Positions 9,416 through 19,427 of a stretch of 64,000 bases of DNA are shown piece after piece; the first letter of the stretch is position 1, and every line of letters begins with the position of its first letter. The position numbers and the translations under genes were made by a program. The notes under the pieces were generated by a model. It was not told where the DNA came from, ran no database searches, and saw only the letters and a program-made list of their open reading frames with translations. The DNA is from Alkalinema sp. FACHB-956. Its GTDB lineage: Bacteria; Cyanobacteriota; Cyanobacteriia; Leptolyngbyales; Leptolyngbyaceae. The stretch lies in assembly GCF_014697025.1 (NCBI RefSeq), contig NZ_JACJRC010000019.1, positions 1 through 64,000 of the forward strand, read 5' to 3'.

Positions 9416-9649
9416 TTATGCTTTGAGCCACCCCGCGCTCAGCACGATCGTCAACCCCATAAACATAACGAATAGCGTCCAAGTCACCCGATTCAGGGTC
9501 ACTTCAGCACTCTTGGTACTGGTGAACAGTTGAGCCTGTCCCCCAAGTCCGCCTAGCCCATCGCCCTTGGGGCTGTGAAGCAGCACTAAAACAGACAGTC
9601 CAACGGCGGAGAACATCCAAAGGACTTTGATGACATTGATAAGGTTCAT
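9416..9649 (-). CDS. secG: Protein translocase subunit SecG
   Basis: A 77-aa membrane protein with two hydrophobic helices (about 3-25 and 53-73), separated by the conserved cytoplasmic loop HSPKGDGLGGLGGQAQLF. SecG is the auxiliary subunit of the SecYEG translocon. It lies 52 bp downstream of gpmI on the same strand, an arrangement found in many cyanobacteria. The metalloprotease begins at the next base after its stop. Confidence 0.95.
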   Translation of the reverse strand: MNLINVIKVLWMFSAVGLSVLVLLHSPKGDGLGGLGGQAQLFTSTKSAEVTLNRVTWTLFVMFMGLTIVLSAGWLKA

Positions 9650-9690
9650 GGAGATAACGCTGAAAAAATGAAACAGAAACTAAAGCGACT

Positions 9691-9710
9691 ACTAACCGCT
9701 ACTAACGGCT
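9691..9710. repeat. 10-bp direct repeat x2 across the gpmI stop codon
   Basis: ACTAACCGCT and ACTAACGGCT are adjacent and differ at one base. The second copy carries the final Arg codon and TAG of gpmI; the first repeats it downstream. Confidence 0.7.
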
Positions 9711-11300
9711 AATTTTAACCGGGGTTCGATTGGCACGCACATCAAAGTCAGCGGACTGAATCATCGATCGACCGGTCATTTCCTCCGGCTGGGGTAGCTT
9801 GAGGATTTCTAAAATGGTCGGTGCAATGTCAGACAAGCGACCATCCGATCGTAGGGACACATCGGTTCCATGGCCAGGAATCTTCAGACCTTCCCCTTCC
9901 ACCAAAATAAAGGGCACCAGGTTACTAGTATGGGCCGTCCAAGGATTGCCCTCTTCATCCCACATCATTTCCGCATTCCCGTGGTCAGCAGTGATGATTG
10001 CAGTGCCTCCTGCCCCATTGACCGCTGACAGCAGGTGCCCCAGGTAGTGATCCACTGTTTCTAGGGCTTTTACCGTCGGTTCCATTTGGCCCGTATGCCC
10101 CACCATATCGGGGTTTGCATAATTGATCACAATCAGCGAATAGATTCGCTTTGCGATCGCCTGAATGGCCGTTTGGGTCACCGCATCGGCGGACATCGTA
10201 GGAGCCATATCGTAGGTCGGCACCATGGGACTCGGCACCAATTCCCGATCTTCCCCAGTGAAGGGTTGCTCTAAGCCACCGTTAAAGAAATAGGTGACGT
10301 GGGCGTACTTCTCAGTTTCTGCAGTACGGAACTGCTTCAGACCTTGTTTGGCAATGACTTCGCCCAGAATATTGGTCATACTCATGGGTTCAAAGGCCAC
10401 TAGAACAGGCAAGGAGCCGTCGTACTGTGTCATCGTGGCAAAGGTCAGCGGCTGAATCAATTCCCGCTCAAACCCGTTAAACTTCGGATCCACGAAAGCT
10501 TGGGTCAACTGGCGGGCTCGATCGGGGCGGTAATTGAAGAAAATCACGCCATCACCCGGATCGACGGTGCCGGGGGCAACTCGGGTTGGCAGGATAAACT
10601 CATCGGTTTTGCCGTTGGCATAGGCCGCTTTCAGAATTTCCGAGGCCGATCGGCCATCAACTTCACTGGCCTGGGTCATCACATCGTAGGCCAACTGCAC
10701 TCGATCCCAGCGCCGATCGCGATCCATGGCATAGTAGCGTCCACTGATCGTGACAATTTTGCCAATACCACATTCATCGATGTAGGACTGCAAGCGATTG
10801 ATCGAAGCAATACCATCCGTTGGCAGCGTATCCCGGCCATCGGTAATGGCGTGGATACACACCTCAGAGATGCCTTGAGCTTTGGCCAAATCCAAGAGAC
10901 CCAACAGGTGATCTAAATGGGAATGGACTCCCCCTTCAGAGCAAAGACCGACAAAATGCAACTTGCCTTGGCTCGCTTGAACCGCTTCACAAACTTTAAC
11001 CAGTGCAGCATTGCGGAGGTGGGCACCCGTTTCAACCGCATCAGAAATTCTGACAAGTTCCTGGGGAACAACACGGCCTGCACCAATGTTAAGATGGCCT
11101 ACCTCTGAGTTTCCCATTTGCCCATCAGGCAAGCCCACATCTTTCCCAGAAGTCCGAATGAGTGTATGTGGATAGACCTTCGTAAGACTGTCCATGACCG
11201 GGGTTTTTGCTGCGGCGACTGCGTTACCGTCCAAGGCTTCGCGATGCCCCCAGCCATCTAAGATGATCAGCACCACAGGAGAAACAGGCACCTGTGCCAT
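9702..11300 (-). CDS. gpmI: 2,3-bisphosphoglycerate-independent phosphoglycerate mutase
   Basis: A 532-aa enzyme interconverting 3- and 2-phosphoglycerate in central metabolism, cytoplasmic and Mn-dependent. It belongs to the alkaline phosphatase superfamily: VVLIILDGWGHRE holds the first metal-binding Asp, GNSEVGHLNIGAGR the phospho-Ser (S of GNSEVG), and ADHGNAEMM a second metal site. AITDGRDT and YFFNGG are further family motifs. Length is typical. It is the first gene of an apparent gpmI-secG-metalloprotease transcription unit. Confidence 0.97.
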   Translation of the reverse strand: MAQVPVSPVVLIILDGWGHREALDGNAVAAAKTPVMDSLTKVYPHTLIRTSGKDVGLPDGQMGNSEVGHLNIGAGRVVPQELVRISDAVETGAHLRNAALVKVCEAVQASQGKLHFVGLCSEGGVHSHLDHLLGLLDLAKAQGISEVCIHAITDGRDTLPTDGIASINRLQSYIDECGIGKIVTISGRYYAMDRDRRWDRVQLAYDVMTQASEVDGRSASEILKAAYANGKTDEFILPTRVAPGTVDPGDGVIFFNYRPDRARQLTQAFVDPKFNGFERELIQPLTFATMTQYDGSLPVLVAFEPMSMTNILGEVIAKQGLKQFRTAETEKYAHVTYFFNGGLEQPFTGEDRELVPSPMVPTYDMAPTMSADAVTQTAIQAIAKRIYSLIVINYANPDMVGHTGQMEPTVKALETVDHYLGHLLSAVNGAGGTAIITADHGNAEMMWDEEGNPWTAHTSNLVPFILVEGEGLKIPGHGTDVSLRSDGRLSDIAPTILEILKLPQPEEMTGRSMIQSADFDVRANRTPVKISR

Positions 11301-11846
11301 ATAATTTTCGCCCTTTTATCTACTATCCTCCGGCGATCATACCACTGGAACTTAATTGCACAGTCGGTTGAGTGGATTAGAAAATCAAGGGCAGAGTTTA
11401 CAAAACTAAATATTTATCTTAAAAATTTCTAAACATTTTTCCGTTCAGTCGTGGCTTGCTCCTAGGCGAAAATCGTTGTGAGTTCCCACCACAGGGGGAA
11501 CCCTAATTGTTAGTCGATCGCATGACTGCCCCACCTCAAGATGAATTATTGAAGTCAATCTATAGTTAACTTAAGAATTGATCAAGATTCACGGGGCCGT
11601 CGTCAATCAACGAGGATGCAGTCTGTTCAGCACGAGTTCATCCAGCAGGGCGATGGGTGTTCATCGGATGAAAGAGGTATCTTGATTAGACTGGCGGGGT
11701 TAGGCTGCAATCGTTAAGAACCGCAAGATTGGCGATTGGCTGCTCGTTCGTTGGTATCCGTTGTGGCCGAGATCGAGACTCTGCACAATTCCTGACGCCC
11801 GTTTGCCGTAATCTCAAATGGAGAACGCTTTCGCGATCGTGCACTG
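11301..11846. other. Intergenic region between divergent gpmI and ktrB
   Basis: This 546-bp stretch carries the promoters of two divergent genes. It is AT-rich around 11380-11450. I see no RNA gene, no riboswitch and no open frame with a recognisable product. Confidence 0.5.
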
Positions 11847-13247
11847 ATGACTGTTGCTAGAACCGTTTGCTTAGGCTTTTTAGCGGTAATTTTTATCGGA
11901 GCCCTTTTGTTAGCCATGCCATTTTCCTTGGCAGGCGGATACCCAGAAGGTTGGCTCAAGGCATTTCACATTGGGTTATTCACATCGACGTCTGCTGTCT
12001 GTGTAACGGGGTTATCCGTTGTAGATGTGGGGAAATATTTCACGATTTTTGGTCAAATTATCCTGGCGCTCTTAGCTCAAATCGGCGGCCTTGGGTATAT
12101 GACCGCCACAACGGTCTTACTGCTACTCCTGCGCAAGCGTTTAGGACTGCGAGACAAAATTGCGATTCAACAGTCCCTGGATGTCGCCGGACTCTCAGGT
12201 TTGCCAGCGTTAATTAAATCCATCATTGCCACTACCTTAGTCTTTGAGGTGGCAGGGACGCTATTGATGCTGCCCACCTTTTCGGATCCCAGCCAGTTAC
12301 CCCCCAATCCGGCCATGTGGCCAACCTTTATTCAGCAGGGAGGCTTGACCCCCCTCAAGTCACTCTGGCTGGCCCTATTTCATAGTGTCAGTGCATTTAA
12401 TAATGCGGGTTTTGGGCTGTTTGCCGATAACTTGATGGGCTATGTCCGTTCCGTTCCCATCAGTCTTGCGATTTCCGGTCTGATCATTTTCGGTGGGATT
12501 GGCTATCAGGTGATTATGGAAGCCTTCTTTTGGCTCCGCAATCGCACTAAAGGAGAATCCCGTAGAACGGTTTTTTCTTTGAACTTCAAAATTGCAATTA
12601 GCACTACAATCGCCCTTCTTGGGATTGGCACGATCGCCTTTTTACTCACGGAACTCACCAACAGCCAGACCCTTGCGCCCTTACCGCTCTGGGATAAAGT
12701 GCTGGCAGCTTGGTTCCAGTCGGTTACCCCTCGTACAGCGGGATTTAACACGATCGACATTGGCAAAATGACGGCGACGGGACTATTCATCACCATCATT
12801 TTGATGTTTATTGGAGCCAATCCTGGGGGAACCGGGGGAGGCATTAAAACGACAACCTTTCGCATTCTGGTCAGTTGTACCACAACGGTTTTGAAGGGCA
12901 AAGAGGAAGTCCTGTGCTTCCAACGCCAGATCCCGATCGCGCTGATTCTCAAGGCCGTGGCTGTTGCCCTTGGCTCCGCTCTGACTGTGGCCCTCTCTAC
13001 AACATTGCTGACTCTCACCGACCCTCAGCAACCCTTTATGCATCTCTTTTTTGAAGCGATGTCTGCCTTCGGCACTGTGGGGTTGTCCGCCGTGGGAACG
13101 GCTAACTTAACGCTGCTGGGTCAACTGATCCTGATTCCCACGATGTACATCGGTCGTGTCGGGGTTCTACTTCTGATGAGTGCAATTTTGGGAGATCCCA
13201 AACCCAGTTTCGTGAAGTACCCTGAGGAAAATTTGTTAGTGGGCTAG
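11847..13247 (+). CDS. ktrB: K+ uptake channel subunit KtrB (TrkH family)
   Basis: A 466-aa polytopic protein with four degenerate selectivity-filter loops of the TrkH/KtrB superfamily: SAVCVTGLSV, AFNNAGFGLF, TPRTAGFNTID and FGTVGLSAVG, each followed by a helix. In cyanobacteria KtrB forms the Na+-dependent K+ transporter with the RCK subunit KtrA, used in osmotic and salt response. The start at 11847 gives a short N-terminus leading into the first membrane helix. ktrA follows about 290 bp downstream on the same strand; repeated sequence fills part of the gap. TrkG/NtpJ is a naming alternative. Confidence 0.9.
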   Translation: MTVARTVCLGFLAVIFIGALLLAMPFSLAGGYPEGWLKAFHIGLFTSTSAVCVTGLSVVDVGKYFTIFGQIILALLAQIGGLGYMTATTVLLLLLRKRLGLRDKIAIQQSLDVAGLSGLPALIKSIIATTLVFEVAGTLLMLPTFSDPSQLPPNPAMWPTFIQQGGLTPLKSLWLALFHSVSAFNNAGFGLFADNLMGYVRSVPISLAISGLIIFGGIGYQVIMEAFFWLRNRTKGESRRTVFSLNFKIAISTTIALLGIGTIAFLLTELTNSQTLAPLPLWDKVLAAWFQSVTPRTAGFNTIDIGKMTATGLFITIILMFIGANPGGTGGGIKTTTFRILVSCTTTVLKGKEEVLCFQRQIPIALILKAVAVALGSALTVALSTTLLTLTDPQQPFMHLFFEAMSAFGTVGLSAVGTANLTLLGQLILIPTMYIGRVGVLLLMSAILGDPKPSFVKYPEENLLVG

Positions 13248-13303
13248 GAATTTTATAGTGGGCTAGGAATAGTGGGCTAAGAATTTATAGTGGGCTAGGA
13301 ATT
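13237..13303. repeat. TAGTGGGCTAGGAATT repeat x4 starting in the ktrB stop region
   Basis: Four imperfect copies begin at 13237, 13256, 13270 and 13288 (spacings 19, 14 and 18 bp). The first copy contains the last ktrB codons and its TAG stop. A second family of GGAATCCC-type repeats follows at about 13377-13455. Confidence 0.8.
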
Positions 13304-13535
13304 GACCCGTTTTTTGGGCAATTATGCTAATTTCTGGGCTAATTTTGATGTTGCCTCTGCATATTGAATTATTTCTGGAATCCCCACCATTTGGAATCCC
13401 TACCCATTGCTGACATCCCCACCACTTGGAATCCCTACAATCTGGAATCCCTGCAACGTCGTTTGGCTCGATCGAGATTTTTCTGTTTCATTGATCCTAC
13501 ATTTACCCATCCCTAGATTCTTTTGAGGCTCACCT

Positions 13536-14237
13536 GTGGATCTTTCTTCTCTTGGTTTTTTTAATACCCTCCGCTTCGATCGCAAAAATCGTCAGTTCGC
13601 TGTGATTGGCCTCGGTCGGTTTGGCCGTGCTGTCTGTAGTACCCTCCATAGCCAGGGCTATGATGTTCTGGCGATCGACTCCGATGAAGGCCGAGTGTCC
13701 CAAGCGCTGAACGATCGCATTGTTGCCCATGCCCGCGCCATCGATTCCACCCAGCCCAGTGCCCTTGCTGAAGCCGGTATTTTTGAGCAGGATACGGTGA
13801 TTGTTGCCATTGGCAACTACATCCAGGAAAGCATTATTACCACCCTGAATGTCAAAGAGGGGGGAGTGACCCATGTTGTGGCCAAGGCGTCCTCAGAAAT
13901 TCATGTGACCCTGCTGAAAAAAGTGGGGGCTGATCATGTGATCTTTCCCGAACATGATGCCGGCTGCTCCCTGGCGCGATCGTTAACTAAACCTGGCATT
14001 TTGGAACGCTTTGAGCTGGATCCAGACAGCAGTATCGTGGAAGTAATTACGCCGGAAGAATTTGATGGTAAAACGATCGCCGAACTACAACTGCGATCGC
14101 GCTACGGAGTCAACCTAGTTGCTTTTAGCAAAGATAAGAAATTTGTGGTCAATCCCGACCCGACGACCCCCCTTCGGAAGGGAACCGCCATTGTTGTCAT
14201 TGGGGCAAATAAGGATATCGATCGTTTGCCCATTTAG
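13536..14237 (+). CDS. ktrA: RCK regulatory subunit KtrA (TrkA-N family)
   Basis: A 233-aa cytoplasmic protein with an RCK_N Rossmann domain (residues about 22-140; VIGLGRFGRAV is the nucleotide-binding GxGxxG) and an RCK_C domain (about 150-230). It gates KtrB in response to ATP/ADP or NAD(H); in other bacteria RCK_C domains also bind c-di-AMP. The start is GTG (13536), preceded by GAGG at a good distance. It pairs with ktrB upstream. It ends before a strong terminator. Confidence 0.9.
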   Translation: MDLSSLGFFNTLRFDRKNRQFAVIGLGRFGRAVCSTLHSQGYDVLAIDSDEGRVSQALNDRIVAHARAIDSTQPSALAEAGIFEQDTVIVAIGNYIQESIITTLNVKEGGVTHVVAKASSEIHVTLLKKVGADHVIFPEHDAGCSLARSLTKPGILERFELDPDSSIVEVITPEEFDGKTIAELQLRSRYGVNLVAFSKDKKFVVNPDPTTPLRKGTAIVVIGANKDIDRLPI

Positions 14238-14250
14238 CTTAAAACCGGCA

Positions 14251-14286
14251 ACCCAATCTCCGAAACACACCCAATCTCCGAAACAA
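14251..14286. repeat. 18-bp direct repeat x2 after ktrA
   Basis: ACCCAATCTCCGAAACAC (14251) and ACCCAATCTCCGAAACAA (14269) are adjacent and differ only in the last base. They lie between the ktrA stop and the terminator hairpin. Confidence 0.88.
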
Positions 14287-14287
14287 A

Positions 14288-14335
14288 AAAGGGAGGAAAT
14301 GTTGTACAGACATTTCCTCCCTTTCCAAGTTTTTG
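14288..14335. terminator. Bidirectional intrinsic terminator
   Basis: A perfect 15-bp stem (14288-14302 with 14310-14324; core GGGAGGAAATGT) has a 7-nt loop. On the minus strand it is followed at once by TTTTTTGTTT; on the plus strand a TTTTT run follows after a short spacer. It sits between the convergent ktrA (+) and glycosyltransferase (-) genes and can serve both. Confidence 0.88.
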
Positions 14336-14405
14336 CTTCTAATAACTGAACGGTTCTAGTCACAACTAATGCGGTAGTAGCTGACCCGGCAAGAACTGGA
14401 CAGGA

Positions 14406-15911
14406 TTAGCTAGCCCGATCGCTTACCTTACCCGCATAGGATAGGGACTGCATAGTTGCAGGCAATGCCTCCCGTAGGCCGCGCTTAGTCACCACCCATT
14501 CCGTATTGCCAACCAGGTGGTCATAGATAGCAATGATGGCAATCATATTTTTAAACACGCAGTAGGCCGGAATAAAGAGACAGTAGGCGATGTAAGCCAC
14601 AACCGATTGCCGACTCGATCGCGATCGCAGATGCCAAGCTGTCAAAGTTTGGAATGGGCCACTCATTAAGGTCAACAGCGTGGTTGACCAGAAAAAGACA
14701 TCGGAAATCGGGGGGGCTTCGGTCTCGGCCAAGGAAAATCCCAGCAAAAGGGGAAAAATTTGGAGAGCCACAAAATGAAACGCCGCACTGTAAATCAAGA
14801 GCATGGTCCAGTAGGCTTTCTGCCAACCGTCCAACTTATTCGATCGCAGCAACGGCATTTGATAGCGCAAGGCAACTTCTAGCCAACCCTGGGCCCATCG
14901 TTTGCGTTGGAACCAAAACGATCGCAAATCCACCGGAGCCAACTCAGTCGTGATAATCCTTGGATCGTGAACCAGCTGATGACCACGAAGCAAGGTTCGC
15001 AAGGTGGCATCAATATCCTCGGTCATCATTTCCGGCTGAAACTTAGTCCGGCGCAGAACCGAAGTTCGCCAATACCCGTTGGATCCACAGAACATCCCCG
15101 TATCCACCAGCAGTGATTTAGCAGGATGGCTGACCCCATACATGCACTCAAACTCGACTGCAATCATCTGGGTCAGAAAATTGCTGCCGTAGTTGCGGAT
15201 GACATTGCGGCCTTGAACCACAGAATATTCACCACTCTGCAACCAGCCCCAAGCACGCTCTAGGCAGTCGGGTTCCGGACGATGATCGGCATCCAAAATT
15301 CCTGTAATCTCGCCCTTCAAGGTTTTGATCACAGCGTTCAAATTCTCCGCCTTCGATCGACTGCCTTCGACAGACACAAGGCGCAATTCAGGATACTGAT
15401 CTGCAAGACGCTCCAATTCATCTTCCACGGGCAAGCGAGTTGGCGTGTTGTAGGCCAAAACCAACTCCAAGCCACCGCCAGGACGATGCAAAGTCGCCAA
15501 AATATATTTCAGCGTATCTAGAATAATGTGTTGCTCATTCGGCAAATAGGCAACAACCACTAAAGAACAGCGTGGCATTTCCTGTAGGTTGACAGGAGTG
15601 GGTAATACGCCCTCTGGCCTTCGCCGACGAAATCTTAGAATCTGCTGAATAATGCCTAGTTTCGGCTTCCTTCTCGGAAGCTTTGCAGAATAGGCCACGG
15701 CGGTTGCGATCGCTTCACCAATCACCACCCCAGAGGTCAGCAAATACAACACTGGCATAACCCAATGGAGGGCTTGCAGGTTGCCTTCATTTTTCAAAAC
15801 CCAGTAGTAAAAGACCGTTGGCAAACCAATCACTACCACATGGGTAAAGACGATTTTGTCAACAACGTCACCAAACAGTACAAACGGCTTTTGCAGCAGT
15901 CCCTTCCTCAT
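14406..15911 (-). CDS. Membrane glycosyltransferase family 2 (cellulose-synthase-like)
   Basis: A 501-aa processive-type GT2. It has N-terminal membrane helices (about 22-70), then a GT-A catalytic domain with the UDP-sugar site around SLVVVAYLPNE, the DxD motif in GILDADHRPEP, MMTEDIDATLR (the TED region) and QRKRWAQGW (QxxRW), and then four to five C-terminal helices. This architecture makes an inner-membrane beta-glycan or exopolysaccharide; cellulose, mixed-linkage glucan, or a glycolipid product cannot be told apart. No PilZ domain or BcsB neighbour is seen. The ATG at 15911 (MRKGLLQK) is chosen; the longer frame to 16073 has an unlikely extension. It converges on ktrA across a shared terminator. 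Confidence 0.82.
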   Translation of the reverse strand: MRKGLLQKPFVLFGDVVDKIVFTHVVVIGLPTVFYYWVLKNEGNLQALHWVMPVLYLLTSGVVIGEAIATAVAYSAKLPRRKPKLGIIQQILRFRRRRPEGVLPTPVNLQEMPRCSLVVVAYLPNEQHIILDTLKYILATLHRPGGGLELVLAYNTPTRLPVEDELERLADQYPELRLVSVEGSRSKAENLNAVIKTLKGEITGILDADHRPEPDCLERAWGWLQSGEYSVVQGRNVIRNYGSNFLTQMIAVEFECMYGVSHPAKSLLVDTGMFCGSNGYWRTSVLRRTKFQPEMMTEDIDATLRTLLRGHQLVHDPRIITTELAPVDLRSFWFQRKRWAQGWLEVALRYQMPLLRSNKLDGWQKAYWTMLLIYSAAFHFVALQIFPLLLGFSLAETEAPPISDVFFWSTTLLTLMSGPFQTLTAWHLRSRSSRQSVVAYIAYCLFIPAYCVFKNMIAIIAIYDHLVGNTEWVVTKRGLREALPATMQSLSYAGKVSDRAS

Positions 15912-16459
15912 AGTTTTATAAGCATCAAGGGTTCTTATAGAGAGAAACCATGCACAAGCGGCCCTGTCAAACCATAGTGAGCAGAAACCTATAGCGAAGG
16001 GAAAACTTAGCTGGTTAAGGCTTGCGCTTAACCCAACTGCTCCGAGGAGATGGGCACGGCAGCTAGCAGCCAAGGATCAAAATACTTAGACTTATCGATA
16101 CGTTGCGATCGATGATCTAACACTTGTTTGACCAAGGCTCCCAAAAGCTTTGTGTAGCATACTCCATAACGCGATAGGTAAGATCACTCAGGCTAATAAA
16201 ATCTTGGTACTCGTGGACGAGCAGGAAATTATTAGCGATGGTGAGGCCGTTGTACAAGGGAACGCTGTCGAGCGAAGACAGCGCGTGTGAGGAGGGAATG
16301 TGAGATGCAAGGGTGTGGTTCTGACAACCACCCCTGACGATACAAAAAACCAATCACTAAAACTACTAAAACAGTAACCAATAATTGGCAAGAAATATCT
16401 GTTAACAAGTAACTGAATTAACGGAATTTCTGAAATTGACCTCGATCGCCCCCAAAATA
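15912..16459. other. Intergenic region upstream of two divergent genes
   Basis: A 548-bp stretch. A minus-strand frame (16117-16353) ends in a protein-like segment (LLVHEYQDFISLSDLTYR), loosely like the end of a HEPN/HepT-type protein, but its first 30 residues are not protein-like and no start site is convincing. It may be a gene remnant. Nothing else can be supported. Confidence 0.3.
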
Positions 16460-17967
16460 ATGATGCAAACCGATGTTCTCGTGATTGGTAGTGGGATTGG
16501 GGGGTTGGTAGCAGCAGCCCTCTTGGCACGTTACGGCAAGCGTGTCGTCGTCTGTGAGAGCCATAGTACGCCCGGTGGAGCTGCCCATAGCTTCTCTCGA
16601 CAGGGGTTTCACTTTGATTCAGGCCCCTCATTCTACTGTGGATTAGGGGAGCCTGCCTCTCTCAATCCGCTTCAGCAAGTGCTGAATCGCTTGGGAGAAG
16701 CGATTCCAACTACCCCCTATGATCCATTAGGACATTATCATTTTCCGGAAATGACGGTGCCAATTTACGGCAGTTGGGAGCGTTATCGATCGGAAATTGC
16801 TCAAATTACGCCTCAGGGCGCACAGGAACTCGATCGATTTCAGCAGCAATTACTCAAACTCTATGATGGACTCCGGAACATTCCAACCCTAGCCCTGCGA
16901 TCGGACTGGCAACTATTTCCCACCTTGTTCACCCAGTATCCCAAGGGCTGTCTACAACTCCTGCATCGATTGCCACTGCTTGGCTTGTCCGCAGGACAAA
17001 TCCTGGATCAAACGGTGCAAGATCCCTGGGTACGGCGTCTAGTGGATTTGGAATGCTTTCTGTTATCTGGCTTAAAAGCCCACGGTACGGTTGCTCCAGA
17101 AATGGCGTTTATGTTTGGCGAACGGGGACAATGGCCGATCGATTATCCCGTGGGGGCAGCCAAGCGATCGTGAACGCATTAGTCCGCGGTTTAACCAAGC
17201 ATGGTGGCCAATTACGCCTGAATGCCCACGTGGAAAAAATTCTTGTGCAGAATCGCCAGGTGCAAGGGGTTCAACTACGCAATGGGGAACGCATCCAAGC
17301 GGCCACTGTCATTTCCAACGCCACCCGTTGGGACACCTTTGGTCAGCTATTACCGCCCGATCGTTTACCCGATCGTTTGCGGCAACCCATTTTGCGAACC
17401 CCGGCGATCGCGAGTTTTATGCACTTGCACCTCGGGATTCGGGCAGATGGCTTAGAGGAGCTAACAGGTCACCACGTGGTCGTTCATGATGATCGACAAG
17501 ATATTACCGTTCCCGGCAATACCTGTATGATCTCCATTCCTTCCATCTGGGATCCGACCCTTGCACCACCGGGACACCACGGGATCCATGCCTATACGCT
17601 GGAATCCTACCCGCCTTGGCAGCAAACCGCAGATTATGTAACCCAAAAACGGCACAAAGCGGAAACCCTGTATCGTGCACTGGAACGGGTGATTCCTGAC
17701 CTGCGATCGCGGGTGGTTCTTGAACTGATTGGCACCCCATTAACCCATGCCCGCTACCTGCGACGATATCAGGGAACCTATGGCCCTGCGATCGCAGCGG
17801 GTGTAGGTCAATTCCCCAGTTGTCACACACCGATCCAGGGGCTGTACTGTGTCGGCGACAGTACCATGCCCGGAATTGGTGTCCCTGCCGTCGCTGCATC
17901 GGGCATCCTCTGCGCCAATACGTTGGTCTCTCCTACTCAAACCATGGCGCTTCTGCGAGAGTGCTAG
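16460..17967 (+). pseudogene. CrtISO/phytoene-desaturase-like FAD oxidoreductase, frameshifted
   Basis: Two overlapping frames together give a complete protein of about 500 aa. The first part (from ATG 16460) has the FAD dinucleotide motif VLVIGSGIGGLVAAALLARYG and PGGAAHSFSRQGFHFDSGPS; it stops at 17173 after WPIDYPVGAAKRS. The second part continues in the +1 frame with GGSQAIVNALVRGL and ends with the family C-terminal motif YCVGDSTMPGIGVPAVAASG. The join falls on a run of five G (17152-17156); six G would restore the frame. The family includes carotenoid isomerase CrtISO and desaturases acting on membrane carotenoids. It may be a decaying paralogue, a phase-variable gene, or a sequencing error in a homopolymer. 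The two halves show no other damage. Confidence 0.85.
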
Positions 17968-18061
17968 CGATAGGTCAATTGAACAGTAATTTGTCCAGTC
18001 TGGGCTTGCATCCTTGGGTCACCCTGGACAATGGGTTTGTCGTAACATTCTGGGTACGCTT

Positions 18062-18967
18062 ATGGCGGCTATTTTGCTGGAATTTCGGGGGGAGTTAGCT
18101 GCTTTAGGCTCGGCGCTAATTTGGTCGATCGCCGCGATCGTCTATACCACCCTGGGACAACAGTTTTCTCCCTTGATCCTCAACTTTACGAAAGGCTGGC
18201 TAGCCTTGGGGATGCTCATTTTGACGCTGTTGCCTCAACTAATCCTGGGCCACACTCTACCGCCCCAAGCCATGACTTTGCTGATCTTCAGTGGAGCCAT
18301 GGGCATTGGTTTAGGAGATACCGCCTATTTTGCAGCCCTGAACTGTATTGGCCCCCGCCGTAGTTTACTGATTACCAGTCTCTCTCCAGGGCTAACTGCG
18401 CTTTTATCCTGGCAATTTTTGCAGGAAGCCCTGTCCCTTGCTGCATGGCTGGGAATTGCTCTCACATTAGGCGGGGTTGTCTGGGTCACCCTAGAACGCA
18501 GCCAACCGGAGGAAACGCGCAACCTTCGGTATCGCCGTGGGGTGATTATGGCCATCCTGGCAGCCGTTGGACAGGCGATCGGGGCTGTACTCTCCCGCGC
18601 TGCACTGTTAAATAGCTCTGTTGACCCGCTGTGGAGCACCTTGCTCCGTTTAGGGGGTGGCACGATCGTTTTATTTGGGTGGATCCTGATCCAGCGACAG
18701 GCTCGGGAAATCACTAAACCGCTCCATCCCCGGCGCATCTTTGCAACGATCGCCATCACAGCCTTTTTCAGTACCTATATTGGGATCTGGCTCCAACAAG
18801 TTGCCTTTAAACACACCGCCGCAGGCATTGCGCAAGCACTCAATAGCACCAGTCCTCTCTTTATCCTACCGTTTGCGCTATTTTTGGGCGATCGTCTCTC
18901 CCTCCGGGCCATTTTAGGAGCGCTGACCGCTTGTGGGGGAGTTTGGCTCCTCTTCCAAGGCCGATGA
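18062..18967 (+). CDS. EamA/DMT-family transporter
   Basis: A 301-aa protein with about ten hydrophobic helices in two homologous halves, the EamA (drug/metabolite transporter) design. The first half begins ELAALGSALIWSIAAIVY and contains FSGAMGIGLGDTAYFAAL; the second begins RGVIMAILAAVGQAIGAVLSR and ends ALTACGGVWLLFQGR. Such permeases export metabolites or amino-acid-like compounds; the substrate is unknown. The ATG at 18062 is chosen; a longer frame to 18014 adds non-conserved residues. It is 94 bp downstream of the CrtISO-like gene on the same strand. Confidence 0.85.
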   Translation: MAAILLEFRGELAALGSALIWSIAAIVYTTLGQQFSPLILNFTKGWLALGMLILTLLPQLILGHTLPPQAMTLLIFSGAMGIGLGDTAYFAALNCIGPRRSLLITSLSPGLTALLSWQFLQEALSLAAWLGIALTLGGVVWVTLERSQPEETRNLRYRRGVIMAILAAVGQAIGAVLSRAALLNSSVDPLWSTLLRLGGGTIVLFGWILIQRQAREITKPLHPRRIFATIAITAFFSTYIGIWLQQVAFKHTAAGIAQALNSTSPLFILPFALFLGDRLSLRAILGALTACGGVWLLFQGR

Positions 18968-19427
18968 TTCACTTTACTTTTAAAAAATCAAACAGTAAGT
19001 TTTATACAATAAGGAGGATGCCAAAATAAACATCAACCTAATTTCTCGGTATCTAGTCGATCAGTTCTTACTCGAACAAAAATAAGTGCCGTTGAGGTTG
19101 AATTTTGGTCTAGTTGATGAAGTGGCACAGGGAAAACGAAGAACTCATTTAGCAAGCCTTAGGCTGAGAGCGATTACTTTTCCAGGTATACCACTCTGTG
19201 AATTTTCGGAAGCTACACAACCTATAGCTAGCAAAATTCCGTATTCATCCGAGGTCGTTATGGGTTAACCCTCAGCACAATAATGCCAAGGAGAGGTTAT
19301 CTCCAGAGCACTCAGGATGATGATGGTTTATTGCCAGGAAAACCTAACATAGCAACTCTATTTGCTTTAGTTAAGGTTGCCTCTACCACTCAGTTGTTAT
19401 TCATCCGCACTTCAGGAGACTGTATCC
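18968..19427. other. Intergenic region with a small hairpin
   Basis: A 460-bp region with short frames that have no recognisable product. A GGAGA-GGTTA-TCTCC hairpin lies at 19290-19304, upstream of the small membrane protein gene, and might affect its mRNA. No RNA gene was recognised. Confidence 0.45.

Noticed and set aside
16117-16353. Minus-strand frame with a HEPN/HepT-like tail (VHEYQDF)
   Set aside because: The first 30 residues are not protein-like and no start site is convincing; noted only as a possible remnant.
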